This document shows, piece after piece, positions 1 through 6,122 of a DNA stretch of 10,272 nt. The DNA is taken from contig JAICKD010000059.1 in assembly GCA_025928125.1 (NCBI GenBank), positions 1 to 10,272 on the forward strand, in the 5' to 3' direction. The notes beneath the pieces are model-generated. The model was not told the DNA's origin, did not search any database, and saw nothing but the letters and a program-made list of their open reading frames with translations. Numbering within the stretch: position 1 is the first letter of the stretch; every line of letters starts with the position of its first letter. The translations under genes and the position numbers were made by a program. The DNA comes from Ktedonobacterales bacterium. Lineage in GTDB: Bacteria; Chloroflexota; Ktedonobacteria; Ktedonobacterales; JADMIN01.

Positions 1-264
1 GAGCATCCCGAGGAGGCGCTGGCGCGTGAGTTGCGCGAAGAACTGGGCGTCGAGGCGTCTATCGGCGCGCTGGTCCACGCCGAAACGTGGCCGCCGGGGC
101 AACACCTGACGCTCTACTACACTGCGATCCTCCATGGCGCGCTGGTCGTCGACGGCATCGAGATCGACGGCTACCGCTATGTGACGACGGATGAGGCGCG
201 CAAGCTGCTTGGCCCGGCGGCAGACCGCTGGCTGGCGGCGCTCTCCGCGCGTCGGGCGTCGTAA
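1..264 (+). CDS. Nudix hydrolase, 5' end outside window (partial)
   Basis: This is the C-terminal 87 residues of a MutT/Nudix-family hydrolase; such enzymes cleave a nucleoside diphosphate linked to another moiety. The reading frame is open from base 1. The Nudix box (GX5EX7REUXEEXGU) is visible from its second element: Glu at residue 1, seven residues, then RELREELGV at residues 9-17, which supplies the metal-binding REXXEE core. Only the leading GX5 lies upstream of the window. After the box come a beta-rich stretch with LTLYYTAIL and a C-terminal YRYVTTDEARKLL segment that resembles the helix ending many MutT-like proteins. The substrate (8-oxo-dGTP, ADP-ribose or another) cannot be told from this part. 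The gene ends at TAA and is followed at once by a hairpin-rich spacer. Family assignment is firm; specificity is unknown. Confidence 0.88.
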   Translation, partial: EHPEEALARELREELGVEASIGALVHAETWPPGQHLTLYYTAILHGALVVDGIEIDGYRYVTTDEARKLLGPAADRWLAALSARRAS

Positions 265-275
265 CGGTTGAAGCA

Positions 276-419
276 ATCTCGGCCATAAATGGCCGGAGTA
301 AGAGAGAGCAGGGGCCATGAATGGCCACCTCGCCCGTTGGGCGAGCGGAGCCGTACATGCGGCTCTGGCGGGCGTTCACGCCCTCTGCCGTCCTTACTCC
401 GGCCTTTCAAGGCCGAGAT
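276..419. repeat. Multi-hairpin intergenic element bounded by 27-base inverted arms
   Basis: Two 27-base arms (276-302 and 393-419) are reverse complements except for a six-base centre, ATAAAT in the left arm and TTTCAA in the right. Each arm also contains its own small hairpin, CGGCC-N6-GGCCG (280-295 and 400-415), so the element can fold either as one long stem or with local arm hairpins. Between the arms are four more hairpins in tandem: GGCC-ATGAAT-GGCC (313-326), CTCGCCC-GTT-GGGCGAG (329-345), GAGCCG-TACATG-CGGCTC (348-365) and GGGCG-TTCA-CGCCC (370-383). No convincing ORF or T-tract accompanies it. It could be a REP/MITE-like mobile repeat, a structured RNA, or a complex terminator for the Nudix gene. 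The inverted repeats are directly visible; the function is not known. Confidence 0.75.
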
Positions 420-467
420 AGCCATATTCATCCCTCCCCTTCGAGCGCCTCACTTTCACTGATCGTC

Positions 468-485
468 TGCGACAAAGTTGCGACA
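468..485 (+). promoter_or_regulatory. Direct repeat TGCGACA-N4-TGCGACA upstream of ABC operon
   Basis: Two perfect copies of TGCGACA start at 468 and 479, that is 11 bases apart, about one helical turn. This spacing is common for regulators that bind tandem sites on one DNA face. The repeat lies about 130 bases before the chosen ATPase start. No clear -35/-10 pair was found beside it, so it is only a candidate operator. Confidence 0.3.
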
Positions 486-567
486 GGTGCGCGATACGGT
501 CGTGACACATGCCGGTTAACATAGAGGCGAGCGAGGAAGAACCCCCCGAAGCACTCGCACGACGCGA

Positions 568-582
568 ACGTTGTCACAACGT
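568..582. promoter_or_regulatory. Palindrome ACGTTGT-C-ACAACGT, candidate operator
   Basis: This is a perfect 7-base inverted repeat around a single central C, ending 18 bases before the ribosome binding site of the ABC ATPase gene. It includes TTGTCA, which resembles a -35 box, but there is no good -10 at the correct distance. The size and symmetry suit a dimeric repressor site, for example of the GntR or TetR type. It could also be a chance palindrome. Confidence 0.35.
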
Positions 583-616
583 CACACACACGAATTCACT
601 GGAAAGGCATGACTAC

Positions 617-1591
617 ATGGTCGAAACCATGAGCGCAACAACCCCACGAGCGACAGGCGTCAGCGGCGAGGTCGCGATCCGCACGAACGGCCTGACCAAG
701 CAGTATGGCGAGCGGCTGGCCGTCAACACACTCAACCTTGAGGTCTATCGCGGCGACATCTTCGGCTTCCTGGGGCCGAATGGCGCGGGCAAGACCACCA
801 CCATCCGCATGATGCTGCACCTGATAACGCCCACCAGCGGCAGCGTCGAGGTACTCGGCCACGATATCGCCACCGATAGCGCGGAGGTGCTGCCACGGGT
901 GGGTGCGCTGGTCGAGACTCCGGCGCTCTACCTCTATATGTCCGGGCGCGACAACCTGCGCGCGGTCGGCTCGGTGCTGGGCGGCGTGCCAGAGTCGCGC
1001 ATTGACGAGGTGCTGGATCTGGTACGGCTGAAGGGCCGCGAGCGGGATAAGGTCAAGACCTACTCGCTGGGCATGAAGCAGCGCCTCGGCGTGGCGATAG
1101 CGCTGCTGCAAGACCCTGACGTGCTGGTATTGGACGAGCCAGCCAACGGGCTAGACCCTGCGGGCATCGTCGAGATGCGCGATCTGCTGCGAACGCTGGC
1201 CGCCGCTGGCAAGACGATCTTCATCTCCAGCCACGTGCTCACCGAGGTGCGCCAGATATGCACCCGCGTCGCCATCCTCGACCAGGGGCGGCTCGTGACC
1301 GAGACGACGATTGAGGAGCTGGTCAAAGGGCATGGCGAGTTCGCGGTGCAATTGGAACCCGCCCACGCGCGCGAGGCGCTGGCGCTGGTGCGCGCGCAGC
1401 CATGGGGACACGATGCCCGGATAGATGAGCAGGGCATACTGATTACCGCCGCGCCAGATGGCCACGGGCGCGATCTCAATCTCTTCCTGATTCACGCTGG
1501 CTTCGCGCCAGAAACGATAGCCCCGCAGGCGCAAGACCTGGAGCAGATCTTCCTGCGCCTGACCAACTCCAATTCAGGAGATGCGCAATGA
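617..1591 (+). CDS. ABC transporter ATP-binding protein (BcrA/NatA-like)
   Basis: This is the ATPase subunit of an ABC-2 exporter; it would hydrolyse ATP at the inner face of the membrane and drive the permease encoded next. From the chosen ATG it has 324 residues with every ABC motif: Walker A GPNGAGKT (53-60), signature YSLGMKQRLG (149-158), Walker B LVLDEP (170-175) followed by NGLDP, and the switch His in ISSH (206). About 100 residues after the nucleotide-binding domain form the C-terminal extension usual in BcrA/CcmA-like drug, lantibiotic or sodium exporters. I start at 617 because GGAAAGG (601-607) sits nine bases upstream and the conserved fold begins soon after; an in-frame ATG at 509 would add 36 residues unlike the family. 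The stop overlaps the permease start by four bases (ATGA), indicating translational coupling. The transported substrate is unknown. Confidence 0.93.
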   Translation: MVETMSATTPRATGVSGEVAIRTNGLTKQYGERLAVNTLNLEVYRGDIFGFLGPNGAGKTTTIRMMLHLITPTSGSVEVLGHDIATDSAEVLPRVGALVETPALYLYMSGRDNLRAVGSVLGGVPESRIDEVLDLVRLKGRERDKVKTYSLGMKQRLGVAIALLQDPDVLVLDEPANGLDPAGIVEMRDLLRTLAAAGKTIFISSHVLTEVRQICTRVAILDQGRLVTETTIEELVKGHGEFAVQLEPAHAREALALVRAQPWGHDARIDEQGILITAAPDGHGRDLNLFLIHAGFAPETIAPQAQDLEQIFLRLTNSNSGDAQ

Positions 1592-2517
1592 GCACGACTG
1601 TTACCGTTACCCCATCCGCGCCCACCGCGACGCGGTTGCATAGCGCGCGGCCCAGTTTTATCGGCATCGTGCGCGGCGAAGTCTTCAAGGTCTCGCGCCA
1701 GATCAGCACCTGGATTCTCGGGGTGCTCTACCTCGGCGCTATCTTCTTGCCCTACCTCGTCCTGCTGGGAAGTGATCGCATCAAGACGGAGGTGCGCGAC
1801 GACCCGATGAGCGCGCTCTACTCCGTCCTCGGCGTGGATATGGTGGTGCTGAAGGTTTTTGGCGGCGCGCTCATCATCGTCGTGACGGCGCGGCTGATTG
1901 GCATGGAGTACTCCGGCGGGACGATTCGCGTGCTGCTCTCGCGCGGCGTGGGGCGGCTGCAACTGCTCTTCGGCAAGCTCACCGCGCTGGCGCTCATCGC
2001 GCTGGGTATTGTCGTCGTGACACTGCTGCTCGATCTGCTGCTGACGGTGGTCCTGCTGCTGATCTCAGTCGGCAATCTGGACCTCTTCAAATCGGCGACA
2101 GGCGCCTTCTGGTCGGACGCGGGGACCTATCTGCTGCTGGCGCTCATCAGCCTGGGTGTCACGATCCTGATGACGACAGCGGTGACGGTGATCGGGCGCT
2201 CGCTGGCCTTCGGAGTCGCCGTCTCGCTGCTCTGGTACCCCGCCGAGAACATCTCTGTGCTGTTCCTCGTCGTGGGCTACCGGCTGACGAACAGTACCTT
2301 CTGGACGCTGATCTCAGGCGATTTCCTGGGGTTGAACCTCAACGCGATGGCGGGAGCCATTCTGCCGTCACGGGCCGCGCAGGCGTCGAGTATCACCTTC
2401 ACGACGCCGCTGGTGCCGGTGGATGGTGGGCATACCCTGCTGGTGACGGCGCTCTGGGCCATTGTCTTCGCGGTCGTCGCGATTGTGCTGACCGCCCGGA
2501 GGGATGTGAAGGAGTAG
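1588..2517 (+). CDS. ABC-2 type transporter permease
   Basis: This is the membrane subunit partnering the preceding ATPase. It has 309 residues, with about six hydrophobic segments near 43-61, 86-104, 128-160, 180-201, 205-230 and 284-302. Between the second and third lies GMEYSGGTIRVLLSRG (residues 105-120), the cytoplasmic stretch typical of ABC-2 permeases of the BcrB/NatB kind. It ends in a short basic tail. The ATG overlaps the ATPase stop and has AGGAG at 1576-1580, inside the upstream gene, so the two are one operon with paired synthesis. No extra gene such as an immunity peptide, two-component system or lantibiotic gene is present to reveal the substrate. The stop codon directly abuts a folded intergenic element. 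Confidence 0.9.
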   Translation: MSTTVTVTPSAPTATRLHSARPSFIGIVRGEVFKVSRQISTWILGVLYLGAIFLPYLVLLGSDRIKTEVRDDPMSALYSVLGVDMVVLKVFGGALIIVVTARLIGMEYSGGTIRVLLSRGVGRLQLLFGKLTALALIALGIVVVTLLLDLLLTVVLLLISVGNLDLFKSATGAFWSDAGTYLLLALISLGVTILMTTAVTVIGRSLAFGVAVSLLWYPAENISVLFLVVGYRLTNSTFWTLISGDFLGLNLNAMAGAILPSRAAQASSITFTTPLVPVDGGHTLLVTALWAIVFAVVAIVLTARRDVKE

Positions 2518-2673
2518 GCAGGCGGGCTGGCGGTTAAAACCGCGCCTGAATGGCCTCACTTTGTTCGGTCACAAAGTCCGCCTGCGCGGACTGCAGAGAG
2601 AGGAGCGGACGCTGTCTAGCGGTACATACGCTAGGCAAGTCTGGCTCCCCTCCCGCTAAGAGGAAAAGACAGC
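2518..2673. repeat. Second multi-hairpin element filling a convergent spacer
   Basis: The whole gap between two convergent genes can be folded. An outer stem GCAGGCGG (2518-2525) with CCGCCTGC (2578-2585) encloses GCGGTT-AA-AACCGC (2530-2543) and ACTTTGT-TCGGTC-ACAAAGT (2558-2577), giving a three-way junction. Competing with the outer stem is AGTCCGC-CTGC-GCGGACT (2575-2592); GCGGAC recurs at 2605-2610 as an alternative partner. A second domain is closed by GCTGTC (2611-2616) with GACAGC (2668-2673) and holds CTAGCG-N7-CGCTAG (2616-2634). The element begins right after the permease stop and ends right at the FTR1 stop. A bidirectional terminator role is plausible from position; a REP/MITE-like origin is equally possible. 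No T-tract follows any stem. Confidence 0.7.
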
Positions 2674-3528
2674 TTACTGGGCGGTGCTCGATGCGGGCGT
2701 GGGCGTGGCGCTGGCGGGTTGCGCGATGGGCGCGTGTTTGCGCGTCTCGCGCCAGAAGAGGCCGCCCGCGACCACCAGATAGAGGGTATAGGCGATGGCC
2801 TGGAGCACCGTCGGGTTATCGCTATAGCCCAGCAGGCCGTGCAGCAATCCGCCAACTGTGCTCTCGTCGCTCAGGATCGCTCGCAGATCCCAGAGATGCG
2901 CCGTACCAAATGGCAGCCAGCCCAGCGTCTGCATCTGGCCGACGGCGCTGCCCAGCAGGCCAGCCGCGAAGAAGATCAGCACGATGCCCATCACGCGGAA
3001 GAAGATGCGGAAGTCGAGACGATAGCCGAGGCGATAGATGAGCACGCAGAGGCCAATGGCCGCCAGCAGTCCCAGCAGCGCGCCCAGCACGACGAGCACC
3101 GCGTCGCCCTGGAAGGCGGTGGCCAGTGTGAAGACCGCCGTCTCGACCGCCTCGCGGCCAACGGTGGTGAAGGCGAGCAGGCCAAGCGCTAGCCCCGACC
3201 CCGCCGCGCTCGCCTTCGCGGTGATCTCGCCCTTCAGGGTCCGGCTGTGGCGCTGCATCCAGAACGTCACCGAGGTCAGCAGCACCACCGCGACTAGAAA
3301 CGTAATGGCCTCAAAGACCGCCGCGAAGGTGGTGTCCTCGTATTCGTGGATGGTCGCGTAGACCACGATCCCGCCGCCGAGCGCCGCCAGAATCGCCAGC
3401 GCCGCGCCAGCCCACACCGCGCGCATCTGCGACGTCTGTCCCATCTGGCGAAGCGCCGCCAATAACATGCCAATCACCAGTGCGGCTTCCAGACCCTCGC
3501 GCAGGAATAGCACAAACGTTGTGACCAC
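2674..3528 (-). CDS. FTR1/EfeU-family iron permease
   Basis: This is a high-affinity iron permease of the FTR1 family, an integral membrane protein that moves iron into the cell. In 284 residues there are about seven hydrophobic segments. The diagnostic REXXE iron-binding motifs appear twice, REGLE at residues 10-14 in the first helix and REAVE at 125-129 in the fourth, which is the family's hallmark. The C-terminal 20 residues are a Pro/Ala/Thr-rich cytoplasmic-looking tail. The start is GTG, with AAAAGAG six bases upstream (3535-3541 on the + strand). It stands alone: no EfeO, EfeB or multicopper oxidase partner is adjacent. A strong promoter and a DtxR/IdeR-like box lie about 110-140 bases upstream, consistent with iron-responsive control. 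It converges with the ABC operon and diverges from panB. Confidence 0.92.
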   Translation of the reverse strand: MVTTFVLFLREGLEAALVIGMLLAALRQMGQTSQMRAVWAGAALAILAALGGGIVVYATIHEYEDTTFAAVFEAITFLVAVVLLTSVTFWMQRHSRTLKGEITAKASAAGSGLALGLLAFTTVGREAVETAVFTLATAFQGDAVLVVLGALLGLLAAIGLCVLIYRLGYRLDFRIFFRVMGIVLIFFAAGLLGSAVGQMQTLGWLPFGTAHLWDLRAILSDESTVGGLLHGLLGYSDNPTVLQAIAYTLYLVVAGGLFWRETRKHAPIAQPASATPTPASSTAQ

Positions 3529-3617
3529 GCTACACTCTTTTCTAAGGCTCGCCGTCTATCGCTGAATCGGCTTCGGCTCTATCGCATCCACATGTTCAGG
3601 ATGCAGCGTCAAGTTAA

Positions 3618-3638
3618 ATCTGAGTAGTCCACTCGGAT
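3618..3638. promoter_or_regulatory. Imperfect inverted repeat at the predicted FTR1 transcription start
   Basis: ATCTGAGT (3618-3625) and ACTCGGAT (3631-3638) pair at seven of eight positions across a five-base spacer. The repeat spans the position where transcription from the TAATAT box is expected to begin, so it could be a second operator or the first hairpin of the FTR1 leader. It is visible in the sequence; its function is unknown. Confidence 0.35.
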
Positions 3639-3666
3639 ATTAGCATGGCCTAACTGTATGAGTCAA
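3637..3666 (-). promoter_or_regulatory. Promoter of the FTR1 gene, TTGACT-N18-TAATAT
   Basis: On the - strand TTGACT (3661-3666) and TAATAT (3637-3642) are separated by 18 bases. Each box differs from the sigma-70 consensus by one base. Transcription would start near 3630, leaving a leader of about 100 bases before the GTG at 3528. This is the clearest promoter in the window. Confidence 0.7.
3640..3658. promoter_or_regulatory. DtxR/IdeR-like box overlapping FTR1 promoter
   Basis: The 19 bases here (+ strand TTAGCATGGCCTAACTGTA) match the DtxR-type consensus TTAGGTTAGCCTAACCTAA at 13 of 19 positions, with an uninterrupted run GCCTAAC. The site covers the spacer and the end of the -10 box, where an iron-bound repressor would block RNA polymerase. 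DtxR/IdeR proteins are the known iron repressors of many high-GC bacteria. The left half-site is degenerate, so this remains a candidate. Confidence 0.45.
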
Positions 3667-3754
3667 CTGGTGTCCCAGTCGTGACCCAAACGTGAGTGAG
3701 ACGCGGGAGCGAAATTGGCGGCAGTTCGTCCGCGCATAACCGGTTGTTGTGGGA

Positions 3755-3760
3755 TACAAT
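3755..3760 (+). promoter_or_regulatory. Candidate -10 box (TACAAT) for panB
   Basis: TACAAT differs from TATAAT by one base and lies 67 bases before the panB start. No good -35 is seen 16-18 bases upstream, so the assignment rests on the -10 alone. The same GGGATA-N-AAT context recurs as TAGAAT before the zinc-finger gene at 8171, which modestly supports it. Confidence 0.35.
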
Positions 3761-3767
3761 CAGGGTG

Positions 3768-3784
3768 CGCTGGCGACGCCAGCG
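3768..3784 (+). other. Hairpin in panB 5' leader
   Basis: CGCTGGC-GAC-GCCAGCG forms a perfect seven-base-pair stem with a three-base loop. If transcription starts just after TACAAT, this hairpin is at the extreme 5' end of the panB mRNA. Such a structure could protect the transcript. No known riboswitch is recognised. Confidence 0.45.
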
Positions 3785-3827
3785 GAGACGTTCACCAGGC
3801 AGGCCGCAAACAATTGGAGGGATTTCC

Positions 3828-4772
3828 ATGTCGCGCGTCACACCCGATCAACTTCGCGAGATGAAGACACGTGGTGAGCGCATCGCCATGTTGACAGCTT
3901 ACGACTATCCCACCGCGCAGATTCTGGATGCCGCCGGGCTGCACATCCTGCTGGTCGGCGACAGCATGGGCATGGTGGTGCTCGGCCATCCGACGACTCT
4001 CCCCGTCACGCTCGATGACATCATTCGCCATACCCAGGCGGTCGTGCGCGGGACCGAGCATGCGCTCATCGTGGGCGACCTCCCGTTCGGCTCGTTTCAG
4101 GTCTCGACCGAAGAGACGATGCGCGCGGCCATCCGCATCATGAAAGAAGCCGCGCCGCAGGCTGTCAAACTAGAGGGCGGGCGCCGGGTGGCCGCGAGCG
4201 TGCGGGCGCTGACCGAGGCGGGCATCCCCGTCATGGGTCACGTCGGTCTCACACCGCAGTCGGTCAACGTCACTGGCGGCTTCAAGGTGCAGGGCAAGAC
4301 CGAGCGGGCGGCACGGCTCTTGCTGGACGATGTGTTGGCGCTCGAAGAGGCGGGCGCGTTCGCCGTCGTGCTGGAACTGGTCCCGGCGGAGCTGGCGCGG
4401 CTGGTGACGGAGCGCACGAGCATTCCCACCATTGGTATCGGCGCGGGTCCGTATTGCGATGGCGAGGTGCAGGTGGTGCATGACATCATGGGGCTGTTCC
4501 CGGACTTCACGCCGCGCCACACCCGGCGGTTCGCGGAACTGGGCGCGGCCATGCGCGAGGCGGCGCAGGCGTACGTCGCCGAGGTGCGCGAGCGCACATT
4601 CCCGGCGGCGGCACAGAGCGCCAAGATGAGCGCGGAGGTCATCGCCGCGCTCCGGGCCGAGGATGCTCAGGGCGCCGCGCCTGACGCTTCCAGCCAGGAG
4701 GAGCCGCCCGCCGTTAGTCAGGCTGAGGGCGAGGCCGACGGCTACGCGCCACCAAAGCCCGCCAGGAACTAG
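3828..4772 (+). CDS. panB: 3-methyl-2-oxobutanoate hydroxymethyltransferase
   Basis: PanB transfers a hydroxymethyl group from 5,10-methylene-tetrahydrofolate to alpha-ketoisovalerate, giving ketopantoate, the first committed step of pantothenate and coenzyme A synthesis; it is a cytosolic (beta/alpha)8 enzyme. The 314-residue product shows MLTAYDYPTA (21-30), VGDS (43-46), HPTTLPVTLDD (54-64), VGDLPFGSF (82-90), VKLEGG (113-118), GHVGLTPQS (137-145) and TIGIGAGPYCDG (201-212). Metal and substrate residues Asp45, Asp84, Lys114 and Glu183 line up with E. coli Asp45, Asp84, Lys114 and Glu181. The ATG at 3828 has GGAGG at 3816-3820; an upstream in-frame ATG at 3696 would add 44 non-homologous residues. 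The last 45 or so residues, rich in Ala, Glu and Pro, extend past the usual PanB end. No panC or panD is adjacent. Confidence 0.96.
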   Translation: MSRVTPDQLREMKTRGERIAMLTAYDYPTAQILDAAGLHILLVGDSMGMVVLGHPTTLPVTLDDIIRHTQAVVRGTEHALIVGDLPFGSFQVSTEETMRAAIRIMKEAAPQAVKLEGGRRVAASVRALTEAGIPVMGHVGLTPQSVNVTGGFKVQGKTERAARLLLDDVLALEEAGAFAVVLELVPAELARLVTERTSIPTIGIGAGPYCDGEVQVVHDIMGLFPDFTPRHTRRFAELGAAMREAAQAYVAEVRERTFPAAAQSAKMSAEVIAALRAEDAQGAAPDASSQEEPPAVSQAEGEADGYAPPKPARN

Positions 4773-4799
4773 GCCTTTCGTCCATTGCAAGCGTGCGCG

Positions 4800-4834
4800 G
4801 GTGACTGACGCCGCGTTCCCTCGTCACAGTCACC
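4800..4834. other. Hairpin between panB and the kinase gene
   Basis: GGTGACTG (4800-4807) and CAGTCACC (4827-4834) form a perfect eight-base-pair stem. It can continue after a two-base bulge by ACG (4808-4810) with CGT (4822-4824), leaving an 11-base loop. There is no T-tract, so it is not a classical intrinsic terminator. It may terminate panB transcripts or structure the kinase leader. Confidence 0.5.
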
Positions 4835-4883
4835 AGAACAGCCAGAACGACGATGTCTGGCGGCCACGGTCAGGGGGATCACC

Positions 4884-5906
4884 TTGCGCTCACTCGTTGG
4901 ACAGCAACTGGGCGACTATGTGCTGGATGCCGAGCTTGGCTCAGGCTCGATGGGGGCGGTCTATCGGGCGACCTATCTCCCCAAGCGCGCCACCGTGGCG
5001 GTCAAGGTGCTGCTCGACGAGCTTGCCACCGATGTCTCGTTCATTACCCGTTTCATCCGCGAGGCGCGCATCGTCTCATCGCTCGATCACCCGAATATCG
5101 TGCGGGTCTATGACGCCGGGCGCCAGGGTGAGCACATCTACTTCGTGATGGAGTATTTTCCCGGCTCGACGGCTGGCCAGATGCTCAAGGAGCGCCAGCG
5201 GCTGCCGCTGGAAACGGTGGTCGAGATTGCCATGCAGACCGCCGACGCGCTGGCCTACGCCCATCGTCAGGGGCGGCTCGTTCACCGCGATATCAAGCCC
5301 GACAATCTGCTGGTGAACGAGCGCTGCCGTGTCAAGGTGCTGGATTTCGGCCTGGCGCGCATCGAGGGCGCCCGCAGCATCACCGTGGCGGGAACTGTTG
5401 TCGGCAGTCTCTATTACGTTGCGCCGGAACAACTGCTGGGGCATACACTGGATGGGCGCGCCGATGTCTATGCGCTGGGCATCACGATGTATGAGATGCT
5501 CACCGGTCACCGCCCCTATCGCGGCCAGACGCTCACCGAGATGAGCGACGCGATTCTTTCGGGGACGGCGAAGCCGCCGAGTCGGCTAGTGGCGTCGGTG
5601 CCGCCGGAGCTGGAAGCGATCATCGGGCGCGCCATGGCGCGAGACCTGGAGTACCGCTATCACGATGCGGGCGAGCTGCACCGCGATTTGCGCAACTTCC
5701 AGATGCAACTGTCCCACATCTCGACCGCGCCGCTGCCCCTCCCCGCCAAACCTATCCCGCCCACCGCGCCGCCACGTCTCTCGACGATGGGGCCGCCGCA
5801 TCAGCCGCCACATCACCAGACGCATAACCCCGCACACAACCCACTGCGCACCTCGCCGCCAGACATCGGAGCGCCGCCGATCCGCCGCCAGCGCAACGAC
5901 TGGTAG
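4884..5906 (+). CDS. Serine/threonine protein kinase (Hanks/PknB type), no membrane anchor
   Basis: This protein of 340 residues is a eukaryotic-like Ser/Thr kinase. All catalytic elements are present: glycine loop GSGSMGAV (19-26), VAVK with ATP-anchoring Lys41, helix-C Glu60 in FIREARIV, HRDIKPDN with catalytic Asp136 and Asn141, DFG (154-156), and the activation segment ending VAPEQ (179-183). DVYALGITMYEMLTG follows in the C lobe. The kinase domain ends near residue 275; the remaining 65 residues are Pro- and His-rich with several HNP/HQ repeats. There is no hydrophobic segment, PASTA, forkhead or WD domain, so it should be cytosolic. The start is TTG with an AGGGGG motif (4872-4877) about six bases upstream; no better in-frame start is seen. 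Nearby lie a basic membrane protein and a phosphatase, plausible partners by position only. Confidence 0.92.
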   Translation: MRSLVGQQLGDYVLDAELGSGSMGAVYRATYLPKRATVAVKVLLDELATDVSFITRFIREARIVSSLDHPNIVRVYDAGRQGEHIYFVMEYFPGSTAGQMLKERQRLPLETVVEIAMQTADALAYAHRQGRLVHRDIKPDNLLVNERCRVKVLDFGLARIEGARSITVAGTVVGSLYYVAPEQLLGHTLDGRADVYALGITMYEMLTGHRPYRGQTLTEMSDAILSGTAKPPSRLVASVPPELEAIIGRAMARDLEYRYHDAGELHRDLRNFQMQLSHISTAPLPLPAKPIPPTAPPRLSTMGPPHQPPHHQTHNPAHNPLRTSPPDIGAPPIRRQRNDW

Positions 5907-5976
5907 GCGCCGCACCGCGAGAGGAAACGTGGCAAACGGGCCATCAATGCGGCGCCAATGCGCGGGCAACGTATTG

Positions 5977-5982
5977 TATACT
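5977..5982 (+). promoter_or_regulatory. Candidate -10 box (TATACT) upstream of membrane protein gene
   Basis: TATACT differs from TATAAT by one base and lies in GTATTGTATAC, an AT-rich island in otherwise high-GC sequence. The -35 region is poor. Transcription would start near 5989, giving a leader of about 134 bases that begins just before a long hairpin. It also argues against translation starting at the in-frame ATG at 5958. Confidence 0.4.
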
Positions 5983-5992
5983 GTGAGGTGAA

Positions 5993-6053
5993 GGCCACAG
6001 ATGCGTGGATTGCCGGACCGTCTTTCTCGGCAGGCGACACGCATGGTGAGGCC
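5993..6053 (+). other. Structured 5' leader of the membrane protein gene
   Basis: Three nested stems are visible: outer GGCC (5993-5996) with GGCC (6050-6053), middle ATGCGTG (6001-6007) with CACGCAT (6038-6044), and inner TGCCG (6011-6015) with CGGCA (6028-6032). Together they form one long interrupted hairpin of about 60 bases, 70 bases ahead of the start codon and just downstream of the TATACT box. I do not recognise it as a known riboswitch class. A cis-acting RNA or a terminator for the kinase gene are both possible. Confidence 0.5.
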
Positions 6054-6122
6054 GGTTGGAATTTTTGGTTTATCACCCACTTATCAGGAATGCGGCGCAG
6101 GCAGCGCGGAGGCAGGATCAGT

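Noticed and set aside
348..365. Resemblance of GAGCCG-TACATG-CGGCTC to the start of group II intron domain V
   Set aside because: The stem is too short and lacks the domain V bulge and GNRA loop, and no intron reverse transcriptase is nearby.
276..419. tRNA or small cloverleaf RNA gene
   Set aside because: No T-loop GTTC, no 7-base acceptor plus CCA, and the hairpin sizes do not match any tRNA.
509..616. Longer ABC ATPase starting at ATG 509
   Set aside because: It would add 36 residues unlike the family, has no ribosome site, and spans a palindrome; ATG 617 has GGAAAGG nine bases ahead.
276..2673. IS200/IS605-like insertion ends around the ABC operon
   Set aside because: Hairpin-rich flanks are suggestive, but there is no transposase or TnpB gene between or beside them; the elements differ in sequence and do not form terminal repeats of one unit.
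2550..3192. + strand open frames across the FTR1 gene
   Set aside because: They are shadows of the - strand FTR1 gene, which has both REXXE motifs and regular membrane helices; the + strand translations have no known motif.
3696..3827. Longer PanB starting at ATG 3696
   Set aside because: The extension would cross the candidate promoter and leader hairpin and lacks PanB similarity; ATG 3828 has a perfect GGAGG.
4853..5113. A small + strand gene starting at ATG 4853
   Set aside because: It is out of frame with and overlaps the kinase gene, whose motifs are unambiguous.
5958..6122. Longer membrane protein starting at ATG 5958
   Set aside because: The segment contains a probable -10 box and a structured leader, with no ribosome site at 5958.
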